DNA of 64,000 bases from Siderastrea siderea (GCA_964030785.1 OZ034968.1:54068230-54132229); one strand, 5' to 3'. Counted from the stretch's first letter, positions 22,546 to 32,407 are shown. The notes: generated by a model not told the origin, from the letters alone. A program made the numbers and translations.

Positions 22546-22563
22546 TGTGCTTTCTCATTCTAG
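22546..22563 (+). promoter_or_regulatory. Candidate splice acceptor before SGNH ORF
   Basis: A pyrimidine-rich run ending TTTCTCATTCTAG, with AG at 22562-22563, lies 17 nt before the hydrolase ATG at 22581 and just after the pol stop. That is the position expected for a subgenomic mRNA acceptor. Confidence 0.5.
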
Positions 22564-22580
22564 ATTAACCAGAACATACA

Positions 22581-23300
22581 ATGGATTTATACTCCTCACC
22601 CCGTATTATGGTCTTAGGCCACTCTTTCGTCTGGCGAATCGCCAAATTTTTGGCCGAAACTTCATTACCTTGTGTATCCACAAATTTTCATTTGACGACG
22701 TCACCACCGGTCAAATTCCATGGCATTGGGGGACGAACAGTACCGAAACTACGTCAGTTCGACTTGTCGGCTGTCGCTGACTTTGGCCCTACTGTTATAA
22801 TTCTCGAAATTGGTTCCAATGATCTCAGTAATGCTATAACTAATGTCTCAGATCTAGCAGCTAACATTTTCCAACTGGTTCAGTTGTTACACTTCACATT
22901 TTCAGTACACCACATTATCGTGGGCCAAATCTTACCAAGGAAGAAATCGCCTCGACTGTCCCCACCCTACAATTCCAGGGTGTTTCAATTAAATTGTGCA
23001 CTATCACATTTATTCAAGAACGTGCCGTTCGCGACGTTTTGGTTTCACAACTCTATTTTCAGGTCTTTACGGTCAGTTTTCCTTTCCGACGGCATTCATT
23101 TAAATTCACTAGGCAATCATTTACTTTATCATAGTTACCAGAAGGCCTTGTTACGTTATTTCAGCAGCATTGCTCGCACTAGGGTTAACGGGCGCGTTTC
23201 TCTTTTCTCTAGGCCACCATGTCACCCTCGAAGACCTCACAGTCTCGTCAAGCCTCACGACAGGTTTCGCCGCCGCTGTTCCCATTCTCTAGGCTTTTAG
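22581..23300 (+). CDS. SGNH/GDSL-type hydrolase encoded by retrotransposon
   Basis: 239 residues with all four SGNH blocks in order. Block I: VLGHSF with Ser15 (GHS in place of GDS). Block II: HGIGG, Gly48-Gly51. Block III: GSND with Asn80. Block V: SDGIHLN with Asp170 and His173. Members are esterases, lipases or acetyl-esterases acting on lipid or glycan esters. A conserved catalytic set in a young element suggests an active enzyme. Related hydrolases are known in LINE ORF1 proteins and in some tyrosine-recombinase elements, and viral haemagglutinin-esterases use the same fold. Its presence between pol and env in a Gypsy element is unusual. The C-terminus is basic (RFRRRC) and there is no obvious signal peptide. 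The last 82 nt overlap env in another frame. The fold call is from motifs only; the substrate is unknown. Confidence 0.8.
   Translation: MDLYSSPRIMVLGHSFVWRIAKFLAETSLPCVSTNFHLTTSPPVKFHGIGGRTVPKLRQFDLSAVADFGPTVIILEIGSNDLSNAITNVSDLAANIFQLVQLLHFTFSVHHIIVGQILPRKKSPRLSPPYNSRVFQLNCALSHLFKNVPFATFWFHNSIFRSLRSVFLSDGIHLNSLGNHLLYHSYQKALLRYFSSIARTRVNGRVSLFSRPPCHPRRPHSLVKPHDRFRRRCSHSLGF
23197..23221 (+). promoter_or_regulatory. Splice acceptor and Kozak context at env start
   Basis: A pyrimidine tract, TTTCTCTTTTCTCTAG, ends at 23212. It is followed six bases later by ATG in GCCACCATG, the full Kozak consensus. The combination strongly favours 23219 as the env start on a spliced mRNA, although it lies inside the hydrolase ORF. 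Confidence 0.65.
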
Positions 23301-25381
23301 TTTTCTTTCTTACTATTCCCTTACCGTGTCTTGCTAACTTCGATTCCGCCGGAAAACCCGTTACCTTTTATCCCTCATCTTTGATGATGAGCCATAATGT
23401 TCATCCTCTTATTTTCTACTCGGAAACTAAATTGATGCACTTGGTAACTAAACTCAAGGCGCTGCCACCGGGTCCACCATTACGGATGAATAATAACTGT
23501 TCACTACCTCAAACAACTTTTTTCGGCCGTCTCCTGGAATCTATGCATAACACTCAGAGGATTATGAATCGGTTGTTGTCGCTTTCAAGTTTTTCCAACC
23601 TTTTGGAATGCGATTCTTACTTACGTCGATATTATACTTATACAACCGGCCTACCTAGTCGCATGATGTGCCCACGCACTTACCAGCCCTCGCTGGCCGC
23701 TTGTAAGGCATGGGCACTACAAAATTGTCGAGGCTTTTCCCCTCACGAGACAATGTTTCTGTCGCAAACTTCTCGGACTAAAAGGAGCAGTTATTGGTGC
23801 CATGCTGGCGTGTTTGGCCTTTTCCGTAAAATATATACTGCACTCGGGCATTCGTGCGAATCGACTCACGTTAGTAATCTAAAAGACACGTTGCGTAAAT
23901 TGGTTGCTACAGTTCGCCTTTCCCAATCTATGATTCATGTTCTAAATGGAAAAACCGTTTACATCTTAAAAGCAACCGACACGCTAACTACCAAATTGAA
24001 CCGCCTTTCCCAGGACATGAAGGTCATTGATGACACGTTCTCCTCGTGGCAAGCTCAATTGAAAAAACTCTGGACCGAAAATCAATGCCATGAGTCTCTT
24101 TTATTTGAGTTCCTTTCTAAACATGCAACTTCCGTGAACAGAGCATTTGCATCGCTCCTACGACTCACGGAAATGCAAGACGTTTTGCACCAATTTTCCG
24201 CTTTAGAATCTAAAACTCTATTTGGTTTTCCCCATCTTCCCCCATTTCTTCACCCTCAAATTATTTCACGACTAGCTGCTGACGTATCAATGAAATTTAC
24301 TGCTCAAGCCCTACGCGAGGGTTTCCCTCTCTTTATCAACCCCATGGTTGATATCGAGCATATTGGCCACCAAATAGAGGCCAGTCTTCTTTTGACAATT
24401 CCGGAAGTACCAGGCCTCAATGGCTTCTGCACGCTGGAATACCTTACCCCGATTAAATTTAAATCGTTGGGTGTCTGCTACTCGGGGCCAGTTACAAAGA
24501 CAAATTTGGTCCTCCTCAGTTGCCCAAATTCAAAACAAATTCTTACTACCGAAACGCTTAACCAATGTTATTATGACTCTTACGCTTTTATATGCCCTAC
24601 TAATGTATTAACATTAGCAACTAATATTTCCTGGCTTGGTTTTCCTTTTAACCCTGACGCTAAACTCACCTTCCCACGTCATCATGTACCTGTCCAAGAC
24701 TGCTTCAATCTACATCCACTCCTACATCTTGGTGGACGTACGTTTTTGGCAACTTCAACCAGCACCTTACCTTTGTCATCAGGGTCATTGACGACGTCAC
24801 CGCTGTCGGTATATAGTATACCTTGTAACGTCTCATTCTCTGGCATGGCAACGGGCATTGGTCGCTGTCCTGACCGATTCAGTGTCCCTATTCCGCTTGC
24901 TACTACTTCCTCCGTGCAATTTATTCCGTGGTCGGCCGCAGTAACCAATTTGAGCAAACCGGATTTCAATCACCCATCTTTCCAAATTCCATCGCCTGCA
25001 CAGCTGAACAAAAGTGTTCTAACTGACATTGATAACACATTTACCACATTAGATGGTGAACTTACTTCTTCACTCGACGCTGATGATCAGAGTATTACTA
25101 ATATCCAGGCATCTTCATCAACCACACTTTCAGGCTACCTGGCTGGGTTTGCCTTAGCCCTTAGTGTCTGTAGTATCATTGGTGTTCTCATCCTGACTAT
25201 TCACTATCGCCGCAGCAATGGAAACCGAGTGGACAAGCCCACAGTCTCCAGATGCCGCTGCGGCCGCTTTACCAGGAGAGGACGAGCGCCTGGCACTGAC
25301 AGTACATCAACCAGGAATGAGCACCACCATCTTCACTCAGAACACCTTACAGGCCCTTCTACCCAACAGCCTGTTTCTTAA
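23219..25381 (+). CDS. Envelope-like transmembrane glycoprotein
   Basis: 720 residues with the layout of a class I-type fusion glycoprotein. An N-terminal hydrophobic signal segment spans about residues 24-40 (LLVFFLTIPLPCLA). A long Cys-containing ectodomain follows. A furin-type site RTKR at 186-189 is followed by a hydrophobic stretch (GVFGLF) and then a heptad-like helical region (about 215-265). A second Cys-rich part follows, then one transmembrane helix at about 637-661 and a basic Arg-rich cytoplasmic tail of about 59 residues. The cleavage site followed by a helix rich in hydrophobic heptads recalls the F-type envelope of errantiviruses and baculoviruses; homology is inferred from layout, not proven. 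The frame is fully open. It would act at the cell surface or virion membrane. The start overlaps the hydrolase ORF by 82 nt and the end overlaps the next ORF by 164 nt. Confidence 0.78.
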   Translation: MSPSKTSQSRQASRQVSPPLFPFSRLLVFFLTIPLPCLANFDSAGKPVTFYPSSLMMSHNVHPLIFYSETKLMHLVTKLKALPPGPPLRMNNNCSLPQTTFFGRLLESMHNTQRIMNRLLSLSSFSNLLECDSYLRRYYTYTTGLPSRMMCPRTYQPSLAACKAWALQNCRGFSPHETMFLSQTSRTKRSSYWCHAGVFGLFRKIYTALGHSCESTHVSNLKDTLRKLVATVRLSQSMIHVLNGKTVYILKATDTLTTKLNRLSQDMKVIDDTFSSWQAQLKKLWTENQCHESLLFEFLSKHATSVNRAFASLLRLTEMQDVLHQFSALESKTLFGFPHLPPFLHPQIISRLAADVSMKFTAQALREGFPLFINPMVDIEHIGHQIEASLLLTIPEVPGLNGFCTLEYLTPIKFKSLGVCYSGPVTKTNLVLLSCPNSKQILTTETLNQCYYDSYAFICPTNVLTLATNISWLGFPFNPDAKLTFPRHHVPVQDCFNLHPLLHLGGRTFLATSTSTLPLSSGSLTTSPLSVYSIPCNVSFSGMATGIGRCPDRFSVPIPLATTSSVQFIPWSAAVTNLSKPDFNHPSFQIPSPAQLNKSVLTDIDNTFTTLDGELTSSLDADDQSITNIQASSSTTLSGYLAGFALALSVCSIIGVLILTIHYRRSNGNRVDKPTVSRCRCGRFTRRGRAPGTDSTSTRNEHHHLHSEHLTGPSTQQPVS

Positions 25382-25892
25382 GACCTGGCACGAATATAAC
25401 ACCACCTTCCATCACATTACTTGTACTCTTTGCGGACGCCCACATACTTCCCCGGAACTGTGCTTTACGGATAGCGTGATGTCTCACGACCAACAACAAA
25501 CTCTCCAACAACTTCTCGACGGCGACCTGTGGTTCACCTGGACCTTCGACCTCCGCCAGCACGAAGTCTTTTCCATGTGTCGCTACTTCCTCCTCAACCA
25601 GGACTTCATATTCCCTACCTTCTATCGGTCTTTGACCACAGCCGTAGTCCACGATGATAAGTATCAGTATCTGGAACTTGTATATACCATGACGGAGGCA
25701 GGATGCGACGTTCTCGCGTCGCGCCTATTGGATTTCTTCAACAAATTTCACCGGGAAATTTATATCCCGCATTCCTTGTTGTTCCGGTCCCCCTCCCTGG
25801 CTAGCTTCCTAGCAGGTGCGAGCGCGACATCACAGTCTCTCTCCCGGCAACGTCGTTTCCATGCCTCCGCCATTTGGACCTGCCCATGGTAG
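25218..25892 (+). CDS. Uncharacterised accessory ORF of env-bearing Gypsy
   Basis: 224 residues in the +1 frame relative to env, starting inside the env cytoplasmic-tail coding region. I recognise no family. Visible: an acidic N-terminus; a possible zinc-binding cluster at residues 65-82 (HH...CTLCGRPH...C); a hydrophobic aromatic-rich middle; and a basic C-terminus (SRQRRFH). No signal peptide or membrane helix is evident. A weaker acceptor-like AG lies at 25214-25215, just before the ATG at 25218. The length and open overlap with env in a young element argue that it is real, but selection cannot be tested from one copy. Confidence 0.55.
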   Translation: METEWTSPQSPDAAAAALPGEDERLALTVHQPGMSTTIFTQNTLQALLPNSLFLKTWHEYNTTFHHITCTLCGRPHTSPELCFTDSVMSHDQQQTLQQLLDGDLWFTWTFDLRQHEVFSMCRYFLLNQDFIFPTFYRSLTTAVVHDDKYQYLELVYTMTEAGCDVLASRLLDFFNKFHREIYIPHSLLFRSPSLASFLAGASATSQSLSRQRRFHASAIWTCPW

Positions 25893-26235
25893 GAGAAACC
25901 ACCTGATTTCACCCCATACCGTTGCTAACCGTTTTCTTTTTCGCCACCTCAAGCCCCATTCATCAGGTTGTTTCTCCTCTATGCACTGTACATACATTTA
26001 ACCTTTTGCCGTGTCTTTATATACGACTTTTGCTTCCTTGCATGCCTGTACCTTTTAACGGTACCTTTTCCGATCGTTCTCTCTATCCTTTTTTCTTATC
26101 TTATTCGTGTGTTCGTGTTTACCCCCAAACAAAATTTAAAACTTTAAAAATCCACAAAAAAAAGCATTTAAGTTTGTTCTTGTTATGACCATCATATTTT
26201 CTCTTCCTTTGAGTCGCCGGAGACGACTCTGCTGA
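25893..26235 (+). other. 3' untranslated region of Gypsy element
   Basis: Pyrimidine-rich sequence between the last ORF and the polypurine tract, ending in an A-rich stretch near 26130-26165. The open frame 25922-26188 is hydrophobic and low in complexity and is not considered a gene. Confidence 0.5.
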
Positions 26236-26249
26236 ACGGGGGGATAATA
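26236..26249 (+). promoter_or_regulatory. Polypurine tract before 3' LTR
   Basis: GAACGGGGGGATAATA directly abuts the TG that starts the 3' LTR. This is the expected plus-strand primer site of an LTR retrotransposon. Confidence 0.7.
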
Positions 26250-27400
26250 TGTTGGCATACAATTTTATATATTTTCATTCGCTTTAATTATCGATATATT
26301 CGCTTTTATAGTTCTGCATTATTCGCTCTCACTCCTACGTTTTAAAAATTCTAGTCGATTCGAGTTTGAGTAGTTTAACGTGTTTAATCAATACAAACAA
26401 TCTTATTTGATTTCCTAAATTTCAATAGAGTTATGATAATTTTCTAAATACCGAAACGTGATCTGTACTTTTGTAAAACGACCAGATTGTTACTAAGCAA
26501 CGTACACGTGCCAAAACATGCGACTGACTCATGCACTCGTTCGTGCAACAATTTGCATTTTGTTTTGCAAGCAGGAAAAGTTTCTCGTGGGAAAATTTCC
26601 AGGCCCTAATCCCTTTTCTTTTGATTCCAGATCGATTTGATTACTGTTCGTAAACAACTATTGTTTGGCTTAATCCAGCTAAACTAAACAATTAATGTTT
26701 TCGTGTGCGCCCAACAGACAAGTAACGACCTGGTCACTAGTTTTAATTACTAGCATTTATGTTCTTAAGTGTTCTTAACTTAGTTTAAGTTAATTCTGGA
26801 CACTCTGGTCTTTTGACCAGCACGAACTGTGGAACTTTGATTCCATGCAACCTTTTGAACAATGGATCACTTAAACTAGTTTACCTAGTTACCTTCAAAA
26901 TATTTACATGTTGCTTTTGGATCCTTTGTGGTATTGAATTTAACATTTTGAATACAGATCACGAACGGAAAGAAAATCTGCTTAGTTTCAGCAATGTCAG
27001 TGATTGGTATCAGGAAAACTTGTATTTATGCTTACTTCTATCAACCGTTTCACTAGGCCGATCAATTCGCTAGAAGTTGTAACTTTTACAGCAAAAATAA
27101 GTACCAGGTTTGCGACAGATTAAAGAACGCCGCCGTTGCCAGGTTAAGTTGAAATCCCGAAACGTTCGAGTTGACCCAATCAGAAAACTTTACGTAAACT
27201 ACGTTAACCAATCACTGTACGTTCTGGAATTAAGGAGTGGATTCTTTAGCGTTGTTTTAGCGTGTAAGCGGCAGTTGAGAGCAAAAACTGAAACAGGCAA
27301 GAACTTCTGATTAAAATCCTACAGAGAAATTCAGCCTAGAGTCCTCTCTTCAAGCAAGGCCGTAAAGAGAATCCTGATACTCCAAAAGTACCGCGCAACA
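26250..27400 (+). repeat. 3' LTR of env-bearing Gypsy element
   Basis: 1151 bp, the same length as the 5' LTR, with six substitutions and no indels between the copies. It ends CGCGCAACA at 27400. Confidence 0.95.
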
Positions 27401-28646
27401 GTGTCAACAAAACATAGTGTCACTATATGTGTATGCTCCGCAATGCTACTCGTGTTTCTTCTTCTTTTTCTGCTCCAAGCTCCCTTCTGCTAGTTCTAAA
27501 ATGAAAAAAAAAAAAACTTTTCATGCTACTTTCTCCTCGTTGCATGTGATGGCGACTTAAACTACTGTAACAAATGCGGAAATACCTAGCTGGTGATTAG
27601 AACAAACATGTTTGCCTTGGTAAATCAACAATCTACAGGTAAAACTTTTCATTACAACACACAGTAAAGGGCAATGACGGTAAAAAGATGAAAGAGATAG
27701 CGAGAAAAAAAGTTTGTAGGAGGATAACACTAAAGCTTTTTTTTTTTACCTCGATACTCCTTGTGAAATCCTTAACACACTATTACTGGGTAATATTTTG
27801 GGTGAGTTGTCACAGTGTAGGGCTAAAAGAGGTAAGGAAACTGGCATATTTTTGTCGATAAACGAATAACTTACATTACATTACTGAACTAGTACTGTAC
27901 TTACTCCTCTTAGTCTTGGATCGAGTTGCAGGCACTTTCTCTACAAAATAAAATAACAAAACATTGGATAAAAGGTTAGGGTTAGGGTTAACCCTAACCC
28001 TATCCTAAATTAATTACTTGTTCTCGAGTTTTAATGTTAGAAATTAATCACACTGGATCCTTGTTTCCGTAAATACTGCGAACCTTTATTTTCAATTTGG
28101 TAGATTACAGATAACAATATTCCATTTACAACTACTTTTGATATTATTTTAATATTATATAACCTATTATTAGGATTAATCTTATAAATCTCAGTTTGCT
28201 CTTTTTATTTTTTTTTTTATTTAAAGGAGAACGTTATTGCAATTAGATGTACATCGGGTACATATCTAAATATTCTATTCGCAGAGAATATTGGCACATG
28301 TATGTTCATTGTTTTTATCATGTTTTTTTTGTACGTTTTTATGTGATGTAACGTAGGAGTTGAGAACTCGATGATGCCTTCCCCTAGTCATAAATCCTGA
28401 TATTAATGTTATTTTGCTTGCGACGTAATCGACCCCATAATAAATGAAAAAAAAAATTTATATTTTTGTAGATCTTCATGAGTGTACGAAAGAAAGTATT
28501 CAATAAAGCTTCGACACTAAATAATCAGGCATTGGCTAATTAGTAAATAAACCCCTTCAGGTGGCTGGTATATTGGAGTATAATGCCCGAGACTGAAAGA
28601 TTGACGCAAAATGAACAGTCGGCCGAGAAGCGAAGCTTCGAGGGCA
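27401..28646. other. Non-coding interval right of Gypsy, left of array 2
   Basis: AT-rich sequence with homopolymers. I see no gene or RNA. It contains the palindromic telomere-like motif listed separately. Confidence 0.5.
27977..28002. repeat. Head-to-head telomere-like palindrome
   Basis: A perfect 26-bp palindrome made of two TTAGGG units meeting two CCCTAA units at GGGTTAACCC. TTAGGG is the telomere repeat of cnidarians and most animals. The array is very short. Confidence 0.85.
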
Positions 28647-31600
28647 AGGGTGAAACGTGGGTAACTTGGGTTAAACAATGGTAAACAGGGTGAAACGTGG
28701 GTAACGCGGGGTAAACGAGGGTAAACAGGGTGAAACGTGGGGTAACTTGGGTTAAACGAGGGTAAACAGGGTCAAACGTGGGTAACTTGGGTTAAACAAT
28801 GGTAAACAGGGAGAAACGTGGGGTAACTTGGGTTAAATGAGGGTAAACGAGGTCAAACATGGGTAACTTGGGTTAAACAATGGTAAACAGGGTCAAACGT
28901 GGGGTAACTTGGGTTAAATGAGGGTAAACGAGGTCAAACGTGGGTAACTTGGGTTAAACAATGGTAAACAGGGTCAAACGTGGGGTAACTTGGGTTAAAT
29001 GAGGGTAAACGAGGTCAAACATGGGTAACTTGGGTTCAACGAGGGTAAACAGGGTGAAACGTGGGTAACTGGTGGTAAACGAGGGTAAACAGGGTGAAAC
29101 GTGGGTAACTTGGGGTAAACGAGGGTAAACAGGGTCAAACGTGGCTAACTTGGGGTAAACGAGGGTAAACAGAGTAAAACGTGGGTAACTTGGGGTAAAT
29201 GAGGGTAAACAGGGTGAAGCGTGGGTAACTTGGGGTAAACGAGGGTAAACAGGGTGAAACGTGGGTAACTTGGGGTAAACGAGGGTAAACAGGGTGAAAC
29301 GTGCGTAACTTGGGTGAAATAAGGAAAAACAGGGTAAAACGTGGGTAACTTGGGTTAAATGAGGGTAAACAGGGTGAAACGTGGGTAACTTGGGGTAAAC
29401 GAGGGTAAACAGGGTGAAACGTGGGTAACTTGGGGTAAACGAGGGTAAACAGGGTAAAACGTGGGTAAGTTGGGGTAAACGAGGGTAAACAGGGTGAAAC
29501 GTGGGTAACTTGGGTTAAATGAGGGTAAACGGGGTGAAACGTGGGTAACTTGGGTTAAACGAGGGTAAACAGGGTAAAACGTGGGTAACTTGGGGTAAAT
29601 GAGGGTAAACAGGGTGAAACGTGGGTAACTTGGGGTAAACGAGGGTAAACAGGGTGAAACGTGGGTAACTTGGGTGAAATAAGGAAAAACAGGGTAAAAC
29701 GTGGGTAACTTGGGTTAAACGAGGGTAAACAGGGTGAAACGTGGGTAACTTGGGGTAAACGAGGGTAAACAGGGTCAAACGTGGGTAACTTGGGTTAAAT
29801 GAGGGTAAACGGGGTGAAACATGGGTAACTTGTGTTCAACGATGGTAAACAGGGTAAAACGTGGGTAACTGGTGGTAAACGAGGGTAAACAGGGTAAAGC
29901 GTGGGTAGCTTGGGTTAAATGAGGGTAAACGGGGTGAAACGTGAATAACTTGGGTTAAACGAGGGTAAACAGGGTGAAACGTGGGTAACTTGGGGTAAAC
30001 GAGGGTAAACAGGGTAAAACGTGGGTAGCTTGGGTTAAATGAGGGTAAACGGGGTGAAACGTGAATAACTTGGGTTAAACGAGGGTAAACAGGGTGAAAC
30101 GTGGGTAGCTTGGGTTAAATGAGGGTAAACAGGGTGAAACGTGGGTAACTTGGGGTAAACGAGGGTAAACAGGGTGAAACGTGGGTAACTTGGTGCAAAC
30201 GAGGGTAAACAGGGTAAAACGTGGGTAACTTGGGTTAAACGAGGGTAAACAGGGTGAAACGTGGGTAACTTGGTGCAAACGAGGGTAAACAGGGTAAAAC
30301 GTGGGTAACTTGGGGTAAATGAGGGTAAACGGGGTGAAACGTGGGTAACTTGGGGTAAACAATGGTAAACAGGGTGAAACGTGGGTAACTTGGGGTAAAC
30401 GAGGGTAAACAGGGTGAAACGTGGGTAACTGGTGGTAAACGAGGGTAAACAGGGTGAAACGTGGGTAACTGGTGGTAGACGAGGGTAAACAGGGTGAAAT
30501 GTTGGTAACTTGGGGAAAACGAGGGTAAACAGGGTGAAACGTGGGTAACTTGGGTGAAATAAGGAAAAACAGGGTAAAACGTGGGTAACTTGGGTTAAAT
30601 GAGGGTAAACAGGGTGAAACGTGGGTAACTTGGGGTAAATGAGGGTAAACGGGGTGAAACGTGGGTAACTTGGGGTAAACAATGGTAAACAGGGTGAAAC
30701 GTGGGTAACTTGGGGTAAACGAGGGTAAACAGGGTAAAACGTGGGTAACTTAGGGTAAACGAGAGTAAACAGGGTAAAACGTGGGTAACTTGGGTTAAAT
30801 GAGGGTAAACGGGGTGAAACGTGGGTAACTTGGGTTAAACGAGGGTAAACAGGGTGAAACGTGGGTAACTTGGGGTAAATGAGGGTAAACAGGGTGAAAC
30901 GTGGGTAACTTGGGTTAAACGAGGGTAAACAGGGTGAAAAGTGGGTAACTTGGGTTAAATGAGGGTAAACGGGGTCAAACATGGGTAACTTGGTTCAACG
31001 AGGGTAAACAGGGTGAAACGTGGGTAACTGGTGGTAAACGAGGGTAAACAGGGTGAAATGTTGGTAACTTGGGGTAAACGAGGGTAAACAGGGTGAAACG
31101 TGGGTAACTTGGGTGAAATAAGGAAAAACAGGGTAAAACGTGGGTAACTTGGGTGAAATAAGGAAAAACAGGGTAAAACGTGGGTAACTTGGGTTAAATG
31201 AGGGTAAACAGGGTGAAACGTGGGTAACTTGGGGTAAACGAGGGTAAACAGGGTAAAACGTGGGTAACTTGGGTTAAATGAGGGTAAACAGGGTGAAACG
31301 TGGGTAACTTGGGTTAAACGAGGGTAAACAGGGTGAAACGTGGGTAACTTGGGGTAAATGAGGGTAAACAGGGACAAACGTGGGTAACTTGGGGTAAATG
31401 AGGGTAAACAGGGTGAAACGTGGGTAACTTGGGGTAAACGAGGATAAACAGGGTGAAACGTGGGTAACTTGGGGTAAATGAGGGTAAACCGGGTGAAGCA
31501 TGGGTTACTTGGGTTAAATGAGGGTAAACAGTGTAAAATGTGGGTAACTTGGGGTAAATGAGGGAAAACAGGGTGAAACGTGGGTAACTTGGGGTAAATG
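28647..31600 (-). repeat. Minisatellite array 2, same 40-bp unit, inverted
   Basis: Reverse-complement copy of the array 1 unit: the plus strand here reads GGGTAAAC/GGGTGAAACGTGGGTAAC repeats. About 74 units. The strand with GGG every 10 bp is the plus strand here. Long minus-strand open frames (for example 30035-30982) are products of the 40-bp period, not genes. Confidence 0.97.
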
Positions 31601-31677
31601 GTGACACGCATGTGTGTCAAGTAACGATATGTAAATTAGACGTTCGGGACGCTTGGTGGATCTAACATGGATGCATT
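31601..31677 (-). repeat. Array-flanking repeat, inverted copy of 12192-12275
   Basis: In reverse complement this matches the left flank of array 1 with a few mismatches, up to ATGCATT at 31671-31677. Three bases later lies GTGCTGGGGGC (31681-31691), which also occurs immediately before the left copy (12181-12191) in the same orientation. Confidence 0.8.
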
Positions 31678-32407
31678 ACCGTGCTGGGGGCGGAATTCAA
31701 ATTCCTGAGGCTCTCTCGCCATTTTTCCGTCTACACCCCCCCCCCCCCCCCTCCAAGAGAGCTTGCTCGCAGGCTAAAGACATGCCTATATTTGTCAGCA
31801 AAACTTGAAGTTCGATTAACCGATTGGAATTATTGTTACGCCTTCAAAAACAATTTTGCAGTCCTTGCTCTTGATTGAAAAACCTAGCGTGGCACAAAAT
31901 ATAACGTTAGTAAGAAATAAAAATAATCTAAAAACATTTATTTGCTAATACTTTGCTTTTTTAATACATTTTAGTTTCCATTTCATATATAAACAGTTTC
32001 ATTCTACAGCGATACTTAGCACAAGCGTTTTACATTCCCTTAAATCTTCTAAAACTATCAAAATTCTTTTTAAAAAATTGACTCAGTTGTCGATGGTAGA
32101 GCGAAATGAAGAAAAAGCAAAAAATTAGCATAAAAATAATTTTGTAATTTAGACTTACTGCATGAGTGCATTTGAATCATGGCGAAATTTTTACGGCAGA
32201 AATTATTCTTGAAAAAATTCAGTTACTTTTTCGACGCAGAAAGCATAAGGACACAGCTCTAGACTGGCATTTTTCGTGCAAGAGAGGAATATAGACTTTT
32301 CAACGTGGCATGTTAAGCTTTGAATCTCAACAGTAGCTTATAAAAATATGTCGTCAACACTTCCACGACTTTGCCTTGACATTGAACTGCTGACGCTAAC
32401 ACTATTA
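31678..32407. other. Intergenic upstream region of collagen/EAR gene 1
   Basis: Contains a 16-base C run at 31736-31751 and AT-rich sequence. A TATA-like CTTATAAAAAT near 32337 lies about 200 bp before the start codon and could be a core promoter, but this is unproven. Confidence 0.4.

Larger units (their letters stand above)
18700..27400 (+). mobile_element. Chromodomain Ty3/Gypsy element with SGNH hydrolase and env genes
   Basis: Two 1151-bp direct repeats (18700-19850 and 26250-27400), starting TGTTGG and ending CAACA, bound 6.4 kb of internal sequence. A primer-binding-site candidate follows the left repeat and a G-rich polypurine tract precedes the right one. Internal order: leader; end of RT with YIDD; RNase H; integrase; chromodomain; SGNH hydrolase ORF; envelope-like ORF; unknown ORF. 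Gag, protease and the N-terminal RT are missing, apparently by one deletion near 19980-20030. The LTRs differ at 6 positions with no indel, so the insertion is young. The flanks (ATTGT and GTGTC) do not form a clear target duplication. An env gene on a Gypsy backbone resembles insect errantiviruses in layout; the hydrolase gene is not part of that layout. Confidence 0.9.

Noticed and set aside
25922..26188. 88-residue hydrophobic ORF after the fourth Gypsy ORF
   Set aside because: Pyrimidine-rich low-complexity translation just before the polypurine tract; no supporting signal.
29515..31620. Long minus-strand open frames up to 315 residues in array 2
   Set aside because: Same repeat artefact as array 1, in inverted orientation.
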